A DNA stretch of 64,000 bases, taken from Lumnitzera littorea (lineage: Eukaryota > Streptophyta > Magnoliopsida > Myrtales > Combretaceae). Position numbers and translations under genes: made by a program. Positions 1 through 12,379 of this stretch are shown one piece after another. The stretch covers positions 87,624,685 to 87,688,684 of the forward strand of contig JAMXBB010000009.1 of the NCBI GenBank assembly GCA_024138015.1, given 5' to 3'. Under the pieces are notes generated by a model, which was not told where the DNA came from, did not search any database, and worked only from the letters and a program-made list of their open reading frames with translations. The stretch's first letter is position 1. Each line of letters begins with the position of its first letter.

Positions 1-1140
1 CTACACTAGCATATATCCCATCAATTCAGGAAGGATCATCAAGTAGAGAATTAATGGCCTTCCCAGTATAGGAGTGACCAGTGCCAAAGGATTCATAAGA
101 TACTCTCTGATTTCATCAAATGCTTACTCACACTCTCCATCCCATTCTATTGCTGCATTCTTCCTCAAAAGTTTGAATAACGACTTGCATTTATTAGTTA
201 GCTACGATATAAACTAAGCAATGCAATTTAACCTCCCAAATAGTCCCCAAACTTCTTTTACAGCCTTCGGTGTAAGCATGTTTATGATTGTCTTGATTTT
301 GTCTGGGTCTTCTTTAATTCCTTTTCTACTAACTACAAAACCTAACAATTTGCCCGAGGTTACTCCAAAGGTGCACTTTTCTGGATTCAGTTTCAATTGA
401 AACTTCCTCAACTGCTCAAATAGTTTATGCAAAACCTCAACATGATTCTCATCCTCCTTAGATTTGGCAATCATATCATCTACATAAATTTCAATTTCCT
501 GATGCATCATGTCATAAAATAGAGCTACCATAGCACACTGATAAGTCGCCCCAGCGTTCTTCAACCCAAAACGCATCACGTGATAACAAAACATTCCCTA
601 AGTAGTAACAAAAGTGGTTTTGATTCTATCTTCTTTTGCCATCTTGATTTGATTATATTCTAAGAAACCATCCATAAATAAGAAAAGATGATTTCTAGCT
701 GTGTAGTCCACTAATACGTCAATGTGTGATAAAAAATATCCTTAGGTGTCACTTGGGTTAAATCATGGAAGTCTACACATGCCCTAAATTTCCCATTTTT
801 CTTCAACACTAACACCACATTGGTTACCCATTTAGGGTAGTCCGACACTTCTATGAACCCGACTTCTAGTAATTTCTTCACTTCTTTTATTTTAAGGAGT
901 ATATCTGGCCTAAATCGCCTAAGCTTTTGCCTTTTAGGTTTAATATCTTCTCCTATTAGCAACTTATGAACTACGATTGATGAATCTAAACTGGGCATGT
1001 CTTCATAGGACTAAGCAAATATGTCTAGTTATTCTGATAATAAACATGACAACTCCCATTTCTAATCATCTGTCAGATTACCCCTAATTTCCAAGTTTCA
1101 CGGATTCTCTTCTGTCCCTAAATTAATCACAACTATCGGT
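1..1140 (-). pseudogene. pol: E1 reverse transcriptase remnant
   Basis: Two open segments match plant Gypsy reverse transcriptase. The right one (711-998) has the N-terminal fingers: a MPSLD start, the QKLRRFRPD block, then KKNGKFRACVDFHDL. The left one (214-594) has the palm, with the catalytic box YVDDM, then the thumb (NPEKCTFGV, LLGFVVSRKGI). The DNA between 600 and 710 is out of frame with stops. Bases 1-213 still encode a decayed RNase H-like start (GRPLILYLT). Upstream, 1000-1140 retains the pre-RT segment (VVINLGTEE). The YVDD catalytic aspartates are intact, but the frame is broken at several places. Confidence 0.88.
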
Positions 1141-1479
1141 TCATCAATGATCACTCTTCTTTATTCAAATCGATGCTAACTTTCTTGTATTTCACTTGGA
1201 GTCTCATATCATCGCTGATGTCTGACCCAGTAGGGCCAAAGATAATATTGGTACTTTCATTGTTTATAGCCACGAGATATCCATTATGTTTATTATTTTT
1301 ATCGAATCTGAAGAGTAAAAGAAAAGGCAAAAGGATAATAAGTAAATAACAAAAAGAACTGAAAGAAAGAAAGGAGCTAATTTTATCGAATAAATTTAAA
1401 TTGTCTAAAAGAAAAGGCCTAACTAATCAAACTAATCATGAAATCGAATGCTCCTAATTGATCTAATATTGCTTTTCTA

Positions 1480-3203
1480 AAGAGACCTATTAACAGGAAT
1501 GGAAAACCAGTTGCATAAGGAAACTGGGATGCCAATATCTTTCTTCTCATCAAGACTGATGCTGCATTATTGAGTCAAAGCCTTGGATAAACTGGCTGCT
1601 TCGGGTTCTTGAACATAAGCTGGTACTGGGAATGTCTAATGGATGTTTAGAAAATCTATATGAGCATAGTACAAGTGATCTCTTCTCTTCCCTCTGGTTT
1701 TGGCCTTCATTTCTCAGATCTCTTCTTCAATGGGCTCATATTCGAGCCCATTGAGTGGGTTGTTCTGAGTGACCCTATACCCCATGTCTTAACACTTCAA
1801 TCATGCTAACCTCATCAAAAATCTGCAATCCTGGTTCAGATACTTCAACGATGATCATATTGATTGAGCATGCATGATCCGATAAAGGATTATTACCCAC
1901 GTTGAGAGTAGGAGTCTAAATGAAATCCAATCGAACCAAGTTAGCATCAATAAGCTCCTAGATCTTATGTATGAGTTTCCAACACTGGTCCATAGAATCC
2001 TCCACTTAGCCCAAATGATAATCGCAACAGAGCTCTGGGTTGTAGTCTCTCGATCTTTAACCTCCCTTTGGTATTTTAAACATCAAAAGATTTTCCTTCC
2101 TTAGTCATGCAAGAACTTGGCTTAGAGGAATGGGAATATGAGTAAACTGTCTCCTTTATGAGCGGTTATTCTAATTTGGACTCAGTGGAGGATTAGATCC
2201 TCTCATCATGGCTATCGAGGCTGCAAGTCTAACAAAGTTACCAGTATTGACAACACTTACAATAGCTTCTTTAGCTTTATTGGAAAATCTCACGGGAGGC
2301 ATCTTTTTCTCAATTGCTTCAAGATGAAGAAGCCTTCCAGTTGTAATAGTTTCCTCAATTCGACACCCTGAGGCCACAATCTCTGCAAAGTTAGAGATGG
2401 GGTAACCTACTAAATATTGGTAATATGAGCTTACAAGAGTGTTGATAAAGGCAAAAGTCAAATCCTTTTCTGTTGAGGGTGGAGTCACCCTAGCTACCAT
2501 CTCCCTCCATCTCTGAGCATACTCCTTAAAGCTTTCATTGCCTTTCTTTCGGAGATTATTCAAATCTCACATGGATGGAGCCACCTCGATATTGAACTTG
2601 TACTGGTTGTAGAAAGCCCAAGCTAACTTATCCCATGTATCGATCTCATTCAAGTCCAATTAGGCATACCAAGTTAAGGCGGGCCCGATCAAGCTATCTT
2701 GAAAAGTTTATACCATTACCTTGTCATACTTTGTATATTTTACCATCTTTCTGATGTACAGCCTAGTATGGAGCTTTAAGCAGCTGGTCCCATCGTATTT
2801 TTCGAATTTTGGAATTTTAAACTTTTCCAGGAAATCATCATCTTCATACATCAGTAAATTGATCATTCCCATCTACTTAAGCCCATTAATCATTTCTAGG
2901 GTTTTTATCTTCTCGGTCAACTTCTGTATAAACTTCCTTTCCATCTCTCGGTGTTTTTCCTCGATCTTCTTCCTCTATGTCTCAATATTGGAGATTGATT
3001 CTACATCTTCCAATTCATGGGGAGGGGGTTGCTTCTACATTCCAATTTGGTTTAACTTGAGATGCTTGCCTGTCATTGAGAATTCCAATAGCTTAAGTGA
3101 GAGCCTGAATTTGTTCGGCCATCTTGTTCATGTTTCCTTCTAGGGTTGCGACTCTTGGGTCGAGCTAAGTTTAACCGATGTTTCCAGTTCCTTGAGTTGA
3201 CAT
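1480..3203 (-). pseudogene. gag: E1 gag remnant with retrotransposon-gag domain
   Basis: The probable start codon is at 3203-3201 (MSTQGTGNIG), followed within a few codons by stops. An open stretch at 2171-2563 carries the typical Gag core: RKKGNESFKEYAQRWREM, then a segment ending in FAEIVASGCRIEE. Further left, near 1950-2000, a decayed CWKLIHKIQELID block resembles the Gag-to-pol linker of Tat-type elements. A run of stop codons makes this a pseudogene. The protease boundary could not be seen clearly. Confidence 0.8.
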
Positions 3204-4530
3204 TCTTGCTTTGGAATGAGTGAATATCGAGCTTCTAATTGAGTTTACTCACTTGGACACTATCTTCAAAATCCTAAATGAAAACCCAAGTTTAGACATT
3301 ATAGTGAGCTAAAATTTTTGTTGTTTTTTTTTCATTTTTTTATTTTATTTCCTTTTTGTTTAAAAGGGAACTAAAAAAAAATGAGCGAAAGACTGCGCAA
3401 TCAAATAAAAACTTTCATTTAATGAAGTTACAAATTTACTAATAATCATACAATCCAACTTATACAAGGACTAAAAAAAAAAAAAAAACTCCTAACTAAT
3501 CTTTTTAAAAAATCAAATCCTATATCTATAAGAGTAGATAGATCTAATTAGGACAGGCTTCACAGGATTAACACTGACCTGACTTTCCATGTCTATATTA
3601 TATAAAACATGAAATGATGCAATTATTTACAACGAGATCACTAAATTTACAGTAAAGTTGAATATAATATTAATAATTTTGCAACTTCTTCAAAAAAAAA
3701 ATTTTATGATGCAGCCTTTTACTTACTGAGTAACAATGTCAAAAAAAAAATACATATAATATAAGAAATAAAAATGATTAAATAGAAACAAGCATTGGTA
3801 AAAAAAATTAAGTCAAATATATAAAAAAAAATGCAGTATGCTACATACGCATGTAATGTAGCAAGGGTTGGCAATTAATAAACTATAAGAATTATTATGA
3901 ACCTGCGGTCAAAGAGTACCCTTATATATAAGTAGGTCCAAAATAAGATTTTTTTTTTTTTTTAAATGAAGCTCATGAACACTTACATATAAGGGTTACT
4001 GATTTTTTAATTTCCCTTTTTAAAAAAAAACGAATGCTAAACCAACTACAAATTAATCAAACTTTTCCTGTAATTTAAAAATAACTACCCCTTTTTTTTT
4101 TCAAAAAGAATGATGCAGGACGGTGAGATCTATGGGTCTCAGGCTCTATAGTTTCAAGGATTTTCAGAGAAAAACCTAGCAGGTTATATCAAAGCTTAAG
4201 TAAGCTCACCTATTACAATCAAGTAAAAGTAAAGACCCCAACAACTTGAGGGTTACACAATAGCAGCCCGTTCTAAGTTCCTAAGGTAAGTTAAGTCTAA
4301 CCACATCTAAGTATACAAATGGTTATTAATAAATTAAACCCTACCCTTTACCCCCCTAAATCCCCAATATGCGCCCATTGGGCTAGGTTTTTTTTTTTTT
4401 TTCTTAAGCTTACATCACTAAAAATCAGTTAGTATAACTATATTACAATATATAGATAAAAGAAAAAAAAAATAAAAATAAAAGCTCGTTAACTAATTTT
4501 TTTATTTTTACATGGTTAGCCCACTAGGAT
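3204..4530 (-). other. E1 untranslated leader between PBS and gag
   Basis: This is AT-rich noncoding sequence with many A and T runs (for example near 3470-3490, 3950-3962 and 4390-4402). It has no ORF of note. Its position between the primer-binding site and gag identifies it as the 5' leader of E1. Confidence 0.6.
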
Positions 4531-4548
4531 CCCTAGTAAAGTCGCCAA
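4531..4548 (-). promoter_or_regulatory. E1 primer-binding site, tRNA-Arg-like
   Basis: On the minus strand the sequence is TTGGCGACTTTACTAGGG, starting 3 bases inside the LTR end. As I recall the Tat/Ogre-type PBS (TGGCGACTCTGCTGGGGA, complementary to a plant tRNA-Arg 3' end), it differs at three positions, all C-to-T or G-to-A. Position next to a CA-ending LTR supports the call. Confidence 0.75.
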
Positions 4549-4551
4549 TTT

Positions 4552-6677
4552 TGTTGAGCCCTATTTTAACATTTCTTAATTTAACTTATATTAAGCTCAG
4601 CTTACTTAATATAAATTACTCGAAATAAAATCAAGGAAATATTTTTCTTTAAAATAAAGTTTTAAAAAAATATTTTAAAAAATTGGAGTTACCAACCAAT
4701 TAAACTGGTAAAAAATGAAATTAGGGTTTTCGAGTGAGAAAACCCTAATTTACCCATTGATCCACAGATTTTCTTAAAAATATAATTTTAAAAAATCAAC
4801 TAGAAAAACTAAATTTAGTTTCTAACCTATTAAGACTAAATCACAATGTAAAAATAAAAATAAAAAAAGTAGTGGGCTTTATTTTTATATTTTTCTAAAA
4901 ATACTAAGTTATATACAAATATGCAAAATATAACTAAAATGAATTTTTTATTAAGAATTTTTCAAGAAAAGGAGAAAAAAATTTTTTTTTTTATTTTTTA
5001 TACGATTGCCCTAGAGATAACTATGTACTAACTCGTCGGAATCAAATTAACCTAGTTCTTTTTAGAAAAGATTTAGTAGGTGAATTTTTTTTAAATTTGA
5101 AAATCAAGCTAGATTTACGTTTACTTAACAATTTATTATTATTTTTAAAAATATATAATTTCACAAATCTATTTTTTAAAAAACTTAACTAACTAAATCG
5201 TTTTTGAAAACTCTAATTAAGATTTTTTTTTATTTTTTAAAAAAAATCACTACATGTTAAAAATATCTTTCTTAAATCCTACATGCAAGAAATACTAAGA
5301 TACAAATCTTCGAAAAAAGATATGCGATTTTTCAAAAAAATGCAATTTAACTAAATTAATCAAAAAATTCAAATTATCTATAAAAAAAAATATAGCAAAC
5401 AATATGACGATTCGAAAAAAACCTACATAGGTCAAGTCACGCGTGATCAGCATATTCATGTTGATCGTGTTGTGATCGTCTAGACTACGTTCGCTTGCTC
5501 AATGGAATTTGATCATATATGGCAGTGAATTGTGCATACAGCAGTGAATTGCGTGTGTGTGATTAAGTTGTACGTTATTGATCATACCAGTATGTAGTAT
5601 GTGTACTCATGTTTATGATTGGTGACCAAGTGGAGTATGTGAGATCAATGTGCATTTCTGTATGTGTGATTAGGCGTATTGGTGTGTGTGATATTATGTG
5701 TATTTGGCTGTATTAGTATGTGTATGATCAAGTGTGCATTTGTGTGTATGATATCGTATGTGTTTGTCCATGTCAGTATGTGTGTGCATGAACATATCAG
5801 TATATGTTTATGTATGTGAACGTGTAGTGTAAGACATGGAGTGCTAGTGCATGTATGTATTGACATAGAAGTGTGATCATGTACACTGTGTAACGTATCG
5901 GCAAGGGTGATCAATGCATCGGGAGTAACGTGGGTTAGTGTGTACAGTATGTCGACTATGTTGACTTCAATGAGCGAGGGATGGTGAGTGTTTGGCAATG
6001 ATTAACTAAGTAGACAATGTGTAATGTGTGGCAGTGGGTCTGCGATGAGTGAGGCAACATATTTGGTCAGTAGAGTGTGGCGTAGAGGTTGGTCGAGTAT
6101 AGTTGGTTTTATATAATTGGAGAAGATTATAAGGACGTGAATATGGAGTGATGTGTGTTAGGGATTCTGAAACGTCCTTAAACTTCACCGCCAGATTCCT
6201 ATTTATAAACCATACAATTGAATCTTTTAAGTCTCAACAAATCTCAGATACAAAAGATATCATAATCTCCAATTTAGATTCATTAAAGATTCAACCTAAT
6301 TTCTAGAATCTCAATTTTGTTTTAGGCTTTCTATTTTTTCAAGACCAACTCAATCTATCTTAATTTAGCCCACTAACCCATTTAATAAACCCTAAATCTA
6401 TTTTAGCCCAATATAAATTAGATAAAAATCCATTTTATATCAAACTAAACTAAAAATATTTTAATGAAGCCCAATTCTTTAACGACTTAAAATTTATTAA
6501 ATTGAACACACAACATTCACTGATTCAACCTTAAACAACTCGACTCAACTTAATACAACTTAACACTTTATTTTTATTACTTTTTTAATTTTCATTTTTT
6601 TTATTTATTATTTTTTTCTTTTAACCTAGCCCAATAAGAATACTAAAATAAGAAACGACAAAAATAAGGTGTCTACA
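4552..6677 (-). repeat. E1 5' LTR (2126 bp)
   Basis: The LTR begins TGTAGACACC on the minus strand (6677) and ends GGGCTCAACA (4552), so it has the TG...CA ends typical of integrase products. About 5450-6170 is a GT-rich block on the plus strand with loosely repeated TGTGTG/GTATGTG units. That block gives spurious His/Thr-rich ORFs on the minus strand. The rest is AT-rich. E2's LTR has the same layout: AT-rich, GT-rich, AT-rich. Confidence 0.82.
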
Positions 6678-7469
6678 ACATAAATACACATATGGTACAA
6701 ATAAATACTCCCAAATATTATTTATATTATTTTCTTATTTTTAGTGTGCGTATAATTTATATCTATCAATTCATTAGTTTTCGAAACTCGTTTTACGTAT
6801 TTCTAATAAATAACGGGTAATATATTTATAATTCAATAATATAATATTTAATTATTTTATTACTTATTTTTCTAAATTCAAACTTATGAAACCATTTTTA
6901 CTAATATTCTTAACTTCGTTATAAGATTCGAGGTTCAATCAATCAACTTATCCAATTGCCCTAAATTTTATGTATTAACTCCGAACTTCTTATTGCAAGG
7001 CTTACATAAGCCAAGACTCAAGATACGTTACAAGAAAAGAACTATGTATGGTTTGATCCTAAATAACGGAAACATAGCCATTCATGACAATCACAATAAA
7101 AAAAGAAAAAAAAAACTTTTTTTTTTCTTTTTCTTATTTTCTCTTTATTTTTCATTGAACATAGATTTTTGTTGAAAAATAAACAAATAATAAAAACCAT
7201 TCTCCTTTTAATTCATTTTCTTTTTCTATGCTTCTTTAGTTAGTCATCATTTCAAAAAATAGAATTCTAACACTCTTATTTTTCAAAAGATTTTATATGG
7301 TAATCATGTGATTTCAAAAGATCATCGCCAAACTTAGAAATCTTAGTTTTTAAAAATCAGTGTAATTGGATTACCCAACCATTTTTAATTTCTATTTCTC
7401 CAACTTTCATCGAGTGTTTCATAACTGAAGGGCTTTTTATGAATCAAAGGATTAAAAGATTCAAAATTT
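6678..7469. other. AT-rich spacer between E1 and the Copia gag remnant
   Basis: No recognisable gene or repeat boundary is visible. The sequence is AT-rich, with an A/T-homopolymer cluster around 7098-7140. It lies where the pol region of the adjacent Copia element would be expected, so it may be decayed Copia sequence or the DNA left after that element was truncated. Confidence 0.4.
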
Positions 7470-8445
7470 CGAACTTAACATTCATCATACGTATTTTTAA
7501 ACTCATCAAAAGAGGAATCATGAGAAGAAGAACATACCTCATTATTAGTAGCCATGAAGCATGTTTCATTATCAAAGTCACTTGAATCGCTATCACTCCA
7601 AGTGATCACTATGGCTTTCTTCCTTTAACTCCAAATCGGTTTTCTTAAGTAATGGACAATTCTGTTGGATGTAACCTGATCTTTAGCAATTGCAACACTT
7701 GAGGAGATCCTTCTTCTCCATCTTGAATTTTGATGTATTGCTTACTATCCTTATCCTTCTTCAACTTCTTAATAAATTTTATAAGTTTCTTAAATTTTCT
7801 CACCATCATCATCCTCATTTTCATCATCACTTATGTTCTCTTTGATTGCTTTAAGAGCAATTGTTTTCTTCCAAGAGTCTTCTCCTTGTTTCTTGACCAT
7901 TTTGTATGTCTTTAAAGTTCTAAGAAGTTACTCTTTTGACATCGTGTTGAGATCATGAGCTTCCTCTATTACCATGCTCTTGGCTTCTCAATCCTTTGGT
8001 AAAAACTAAAGGATTTTAGAAGTAATTTCAAGATTAATAAATAATTTTCCAAGAACACTCAAAGGAATAGTTTCTTTTGAATCCATTTTGAAATTTACAA
8101 ATTGTTCACATAATAAGCTTATCTTAGTATTTCTTACTCTACTAGTTTCCTCACATGTACTTTTCAACTCATCCCATACTTCTTTAACACTTTAAAATGT
8201 ATATACTTTATTAAAATCATTTTCATTAATAGCACAATACAAAATATTCATAGCTACTTCATTCATTTCAAGCAATTTCCAATCATCATTCGAGTGGCTC
8301 TTTTCATCTTTGCCTTCTATCTTAAATGGTCCTTTATCAACTACTTACCATAACAACCTATTTTGTGCCTTTAAGAATATTGTCATTCGACATTTCCAAT
8401 AAAGATAATTGCTATGGGTTAAAGGAAGAGGCCTAATAATTGCTT
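7470..8445 (-). pseudogene. gag: Copia-type gag (UBN2-like) pseudogene
   Basis: Translating the minus strand across stops and shifts gives a clear Copia Gag. In order: a TNY-type start with YWKCRMTIFLKAQN (near 8400), the VKEVWDELKSTCEETSRV block (near 8190-8140), the Q-F-NFKMDSKE segment, a LPKD-EAKSMVIEEAHDL segment (near 7990), then a Lys-rich linker. A zinc-knuckle remnant follows near 7640-7690, with the invariant His replaced by Tyr. It ends with the acidic WSDSDSSDFDNETCFMA tail near 7600-7540. Several stops at former Gln or Trp codons show it is inactive. It belongs to the element whose PBS is at 8521. Confidence 0.82.
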
Positions 8446-8520
8446 ACCCTTCTAAGAAACCTAATGCATTAAATGCTATGATCTTTACTCATGTATGATT
8501 AAGCAAATAATTGGAGACTA

Positions 8521-8532
8521 GTTCTAATACTA
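8521..8532 (-). promoter_or_regulatory. Copia element primer-binding site (tRNA-iMet type, decayed)
   Basis: The minus strand reads TAGTATTAGAAC, which matches the initiator-Met PBS TGGTATCAGAGC at 9 of 12 bases. It lies just upstream of the gag remnant at the expected distance. Confidence 0.6.
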
Positions 8533-9253
8533 ATTGAAATACTAGGCTCATGCTTAAGAGGGGAGTTGAGTTGAGTATTATGATAATTCTTGTATAATTT
8601 TCGATTTTTAATAAATTTTACAATCTAATGAGTTGACAAGATGAACAAATAACAATAACAATAAATGTAGAAAATAAAAGAGATAAGGATAGAAAAGTCA
8701 AGCCTGAATTTAGCATGGAATTTGGACTGTCTCCTACTCTCCATGGACATACAGCGCCTCCAACCAAAGACTTCACACGAGTTTATTAATATCGATCACA
8801 AATGCTCAATAAAGCTGCACAAGTTCCATAAACTCAAGACTCAATCTCAACACTTTAATTTCACTAGTGTAGTGCTCTTTATAATATATATTTGCAACAA
8901 AGAAACACTAAAGCATTATACTACAAATTCTCATAATACAATTTGTAAATTTGTGTACAAGAGACAAAAGGGCACAAAGAGTTTAAGACAATAAAGGAAT
9001 GTTACAAAGAATATCAGTTCTTAACCTCTCTTTGAGGAGTAGTTGAGTATTTATAGCCTTAGAGAAAAAAATCTTCCTATTACGCACATTAAATGCAAGC
9101 CACAACTATTTTCGACCATGGCATCCAAACTCCATTATACCTAGTCTTCAAACGCTAGCACTTAAGGTTTAAGAAAGGCACTTGGCGTCCAGACTTCACA
9201 GCATAGTATCCAGACACTTGCCCATGTTTCCGAACATGTCAACTTTTGGTCAC
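8533..9253 (-). repeat. Copia 5' LTR, proximal segment (interrupted by E2)
   Basis: This is the LTR segment next to the Copia PBS. It contains a minus-strand TATA-like motif (TATAAATA near 9047-9054). It is split at 9253 by E2. The sequence resumes at 21583-21707, is split again by E3, and appears to continue from about 35046. Near the E2 insertion there is a repeat unit of about 36 bp built on AACATNTNANCTTTTG. Its copies are continuous only when E2 is removed, which supports the assignment. The outer LTR end is not certain. Confidence 0.6.
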
Positions 9254-12237
9254 TATCGAGCCTGGTTTTCTTCTTCTAGTTTTATAAATTAGAATTTTTT
9301 AAACCAATCAATATTAAACCCTACATGTTTAATACTAACTCTCGACTAAGGTTTAAAGAAAACCAGTTCTTTTAACTTTGAAAACATTTTTAAAGTCGCC
9401 GCCTGACCGAAATCTAAAAAAAAAAGTTAAGTTATAACAAATTTGGTTGATTTGTTATAACTTAGTTACCAATCTAACAATAAAACCAATTTTCGAAACG
9501 GTTTTAAAACTAGAGATTCAGATCCAGGGGCTATCCTATTAAAACTCTAAACAGGTATCACTTTTTAACTTTCCAAATTTAATTTTGCTTTTCAATAATG
9601 CCATTGTTCAATAAGATTTATTTACAAGCTACAATTGAAATTATGCCTATTCACAAAAAATAAGGATTTAAAGAATTAACTACTAAAGGGGGGAAATAAT
9701 TTTTTTTTCATTTTTTAAGTCGCCCCATACGTAAGGGTACCTATATACTCGCTGTTCAAAGTCAGATTTCTGTAATTCATTCACCAAAAACATTAGCGGG
9801 TTAAAGTGATTTTAGTTTTGGAAAAAGATTGGGTTTACATTTTTACCTATTTCAATTTATTTAAAGAAATTTCTAAAGGGTCCTAATTAGGGTTTTAGTT
9901 TCGCAAATTCTAAAGTGCTTTAGTTGGAAAGGGTCCACCTATTTTTATTTATTTTTGGAAAAATCGATTTTCTAAGTGTCAAAACAATTTTCATTCACTA
10001 ACCAATTCATTTATTTTTATTTTTATTATTTTTTAATATTATCTTATTTATTTATCTATTTCTATTATGCTTTAATTAAAAATAAAAATAAATTATTGTC
10101 TTTTTTTTTTCTTTTCTTTTCTTCTTTTTTTTTTGGCTTTTCAATTACATGAAAGGAATAAGTAAATAAAAAATGAAAATAAAATAAAATAAAAACAAAA
10201 ACAACAAAACAGCCGAACCAAATTAGGAGAGGGAATGCGCATGGGTTGGTTGGGTCAATCGAGTCAGATCTCAAGTCAACTGACCCGATACATGTTGTGA
10301 ATACGAGCAGCTGTAAAAGGATGAGGGTAGTTGGCAGTGGTGCTCCAAGGCAGTTTTAGGCCAATTTTTTTCACTGGAAGGGCCAAATCCATGCAAATCT
10401 AATTTGTATTAGGGCATTTGGTGGTGATGCGTTGGCTTTTTGTAGCCGCTCAAAGGTAGGTCAAATTTAGGCTAATGTCAGTGTGCACATCTAAGCGTCG
10501 ATGGAGATTAGGGTTCGAGTTTTGCGGCCGTAGCTGGGTGAACGTGGTTCAGTATGTGGTTTGGTTGAAGGGGATGAGGCCGATTGGTGTTCGACGTGTG
10601 TGTATGCTATGTACACTGTAGCTGTTGCATGTACGTATGGTGTTTCATATTGCCGTACGACAAAGAGAGATCAAGGAGTTAGGATCTAGGTTCAGTTTAA
10701 TGAGCATGGAGGGTGGTGCATGCAAGAGTAGTCGATATGAGTTGAGTGAGAGAGAGAGCCGAATGTAGATTATGTATGTTCATGTGTAAGTTTTTAAGAG
10801 GGGATGAGTTGTGTGTTTGATGGTGGAGAGTAAGAGTGAAGGTTGTGATTAAGGGAGCAAAGGAGAGAGACAATGGGGTCAATGGTTGAAGGATGAGGGT
10901 GGTCTAAAATGTAGGTGCTCAATGGTTCATGTGTGTAGCGTACGGCATATGTGAAGGTCGAGAGAGGGTGTAGAGCGCAAATTGGAGTGATTGTGTGTAG
11001 GTTGGGTTGCGTGTGATGGATGAGAGAGTGTAATCAATGGTGGATGGTTGGGTCGTTTACTACGTACTGCGATGGGGGTTCAACTTGGTGATGTTAGGGA
11101 TCAAGGGTGAAGATCGAAGGAGTATATCAGGGTTGAAGTAAGAGAGAGAGAGTCGAATGAGGGATGATGATTAAAGGGGGTCTGCTATGTGTACTTATTG
11201 AAGGAGAGAGGGAGATCAAAAAGCTGTTGTATCTATGTTCCCCTCATTCCAATTTCAGTAATTGAACTTTGACCATGATTAATTTTTTCAATTTTCCAAA
11301 CCTAATTCAAACATGTTCGACCATGAATGTAGACAGTATTTTGGGTGAAATCAAAACTAGGCTATGCTTAGTTTGCAATTTCGCCATCAATTTGGCAAAA
11401 TTATGTCATTAAGAAGGCTCATAATTGGTGTTGGAGACAGCTAACCAAAAGGGCAAGTGCAAGGTTTGAGGAGAAAATCAGGGAAGAAGAAAGAAAGAGA
11501 AAGAAAGGACGCTAACGTGGCACCACATCAGTATTATCAACCAATGAAGAATTGCCACTTGTTTTGAAAACACATGGCGATGACGCAACGACACATGTCA
11601 CGCCACGTGGCAACACATGTGCAATACTTATCGTGTGGTAATGCCATGTGTCTTATAGTAGATATGTAGCACAATGATGCCTAATACGTAGCACATGTGC
11701 TGTAGATGATGTGACATTTGTGTCTTTTAAAAAACAAAAAAAAAAAGGCTTTCCATGCCTTTGCTAAGATTCGAACTTGAGACCTCAAGCTTATTGCAAT
11801 TGCAATGTGTAAGTATTTATCCATTAAGCCATTGGCCTATACCTTGTCTATATATATAACTAGATCAGCCTAAGCTAAATTCAAATTTAAACCCAAGCTC
11901 AATGATCCTCCCCCTATTTTTATTTAAATGAAAAAATTCTATTCTATTAAACTATCTAAAAATTTTATTATTTTCTAAATTCTTTAAATCTTCTATTTTT
12001 TGTGACTTTTCTATATATTTTGATAAATTTTTTTCCTTTTTTGTATTTTTTCTAAATTCCTTATTTTTTTGTGCTTTTTCCTATTTTTGTATTGTTTTTT
12101 TATTTTTCTAAATTTTTTTACCTTTTTAGGTTTTCTTAATTTTCTATTTTTTTTGTATTTTTCCTAAATTAGGACCCTTTATCCTATTTAAAAAAAATTG
12201 AAAAAATAAAAAGGGAGGCAAAAATAGAGTATTTGCA
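9254..12237 (-). repeat. E2 3' LTR (2984 bp)
   Basis: This is the left copy of the E2 LTR. On the minus strand it should start TGC at 12237 (TGTCGAT in the other copy) and it ends CTCGATA at 9254. A TATA-like stretch (TATATATAGACAAGG on the minus strand) lies near 11840-11855. Downstream of it, about 11510-11700, is a cluster of ACGTG and CATGTG motifs. A GT/GA-rich block spans about 10250-11240. A tRNA-like segment lies at 11745-11835. Confidence 0.85.
11745..11835 (-). repeat. tRNA-like (SINE-like) segment inside the E2 LTR
   Basis: On the minus strand an A-box-like TGGCTTAATGGATAA is followed, about 38 bases later, by a B-box-like AGTTCGAATCT. This is the spacing and order of an RNA polymerase III internal promoter. 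The equivalent place in the other LTR (about 20945-21040) keeps the layout, but its B box is decayed. No full cloverleaf is apparent, so it is not a functional tRNA gene. It may be a captured tRNA-derived SINE. Confidence 0.4.
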
Positions 12238-12240
12238 ACT

Positions 12241-12250
12241 ACCCCTCTTT
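12241..12250 (-). promoter_or_regulatory. E2 polypurine tract
   Basis: The minus strand reads AAAGAGGGGT three bases before the 3' LTR start at 12237. This is the expected place for the plus-strand primer of an LTR retrotransposon. Confidence 0.7.
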
Positions 12251-12379
12251 ATTGTGAAGTTTGAGCAAAACTTTACCACAAAGACAAAAGAGACACTATT
12301 TTTGTCCTAAGGGTAGAATTTGTCCTAAGAAGCATTATAACTAGCTAGCTAACGAGCTATCTAGCTATCCTAGACTCAA

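Larger units (their letters stand above)
1..6677 (-). mobile_element. E1: Ty3/Gypsy LTR retrotransposon, Tat-like, 5' part only
   Basis: This is the 5' portion of a minus-strand LTR retrotransposon. From right to left it shows a 2.1 kb LTR, a primer-binding site, a leader, gag remnants and reverse transcriptase. The remaining pol and the 3' LTR lie beyond the window start. The LTR runs from TG (at 6677 on the minus strand, TGTAGACACC) to CA at 4552. The pol sequence resembles the plant Tat-type branch rather than chromoviruses. All reading frames are broken by stops and frameshifts, so the copy is dead. The five bases at 6678-6682 (ACATA) would be one target-site copy, but the other lies outside the window. 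Confidence 0.85.

Noticed and set aside
5645..6188. Minus-strand ORFs rich in His, Thr and Ile
   Set aside because: They arise from the GT-rich block of the E1 LTR and have no protein-like features.
11745..11835. Functional tRNA gene
   Set aside because: The A and B boxes look plausible but no acceptor stem or cloverleaf pairing is evident.
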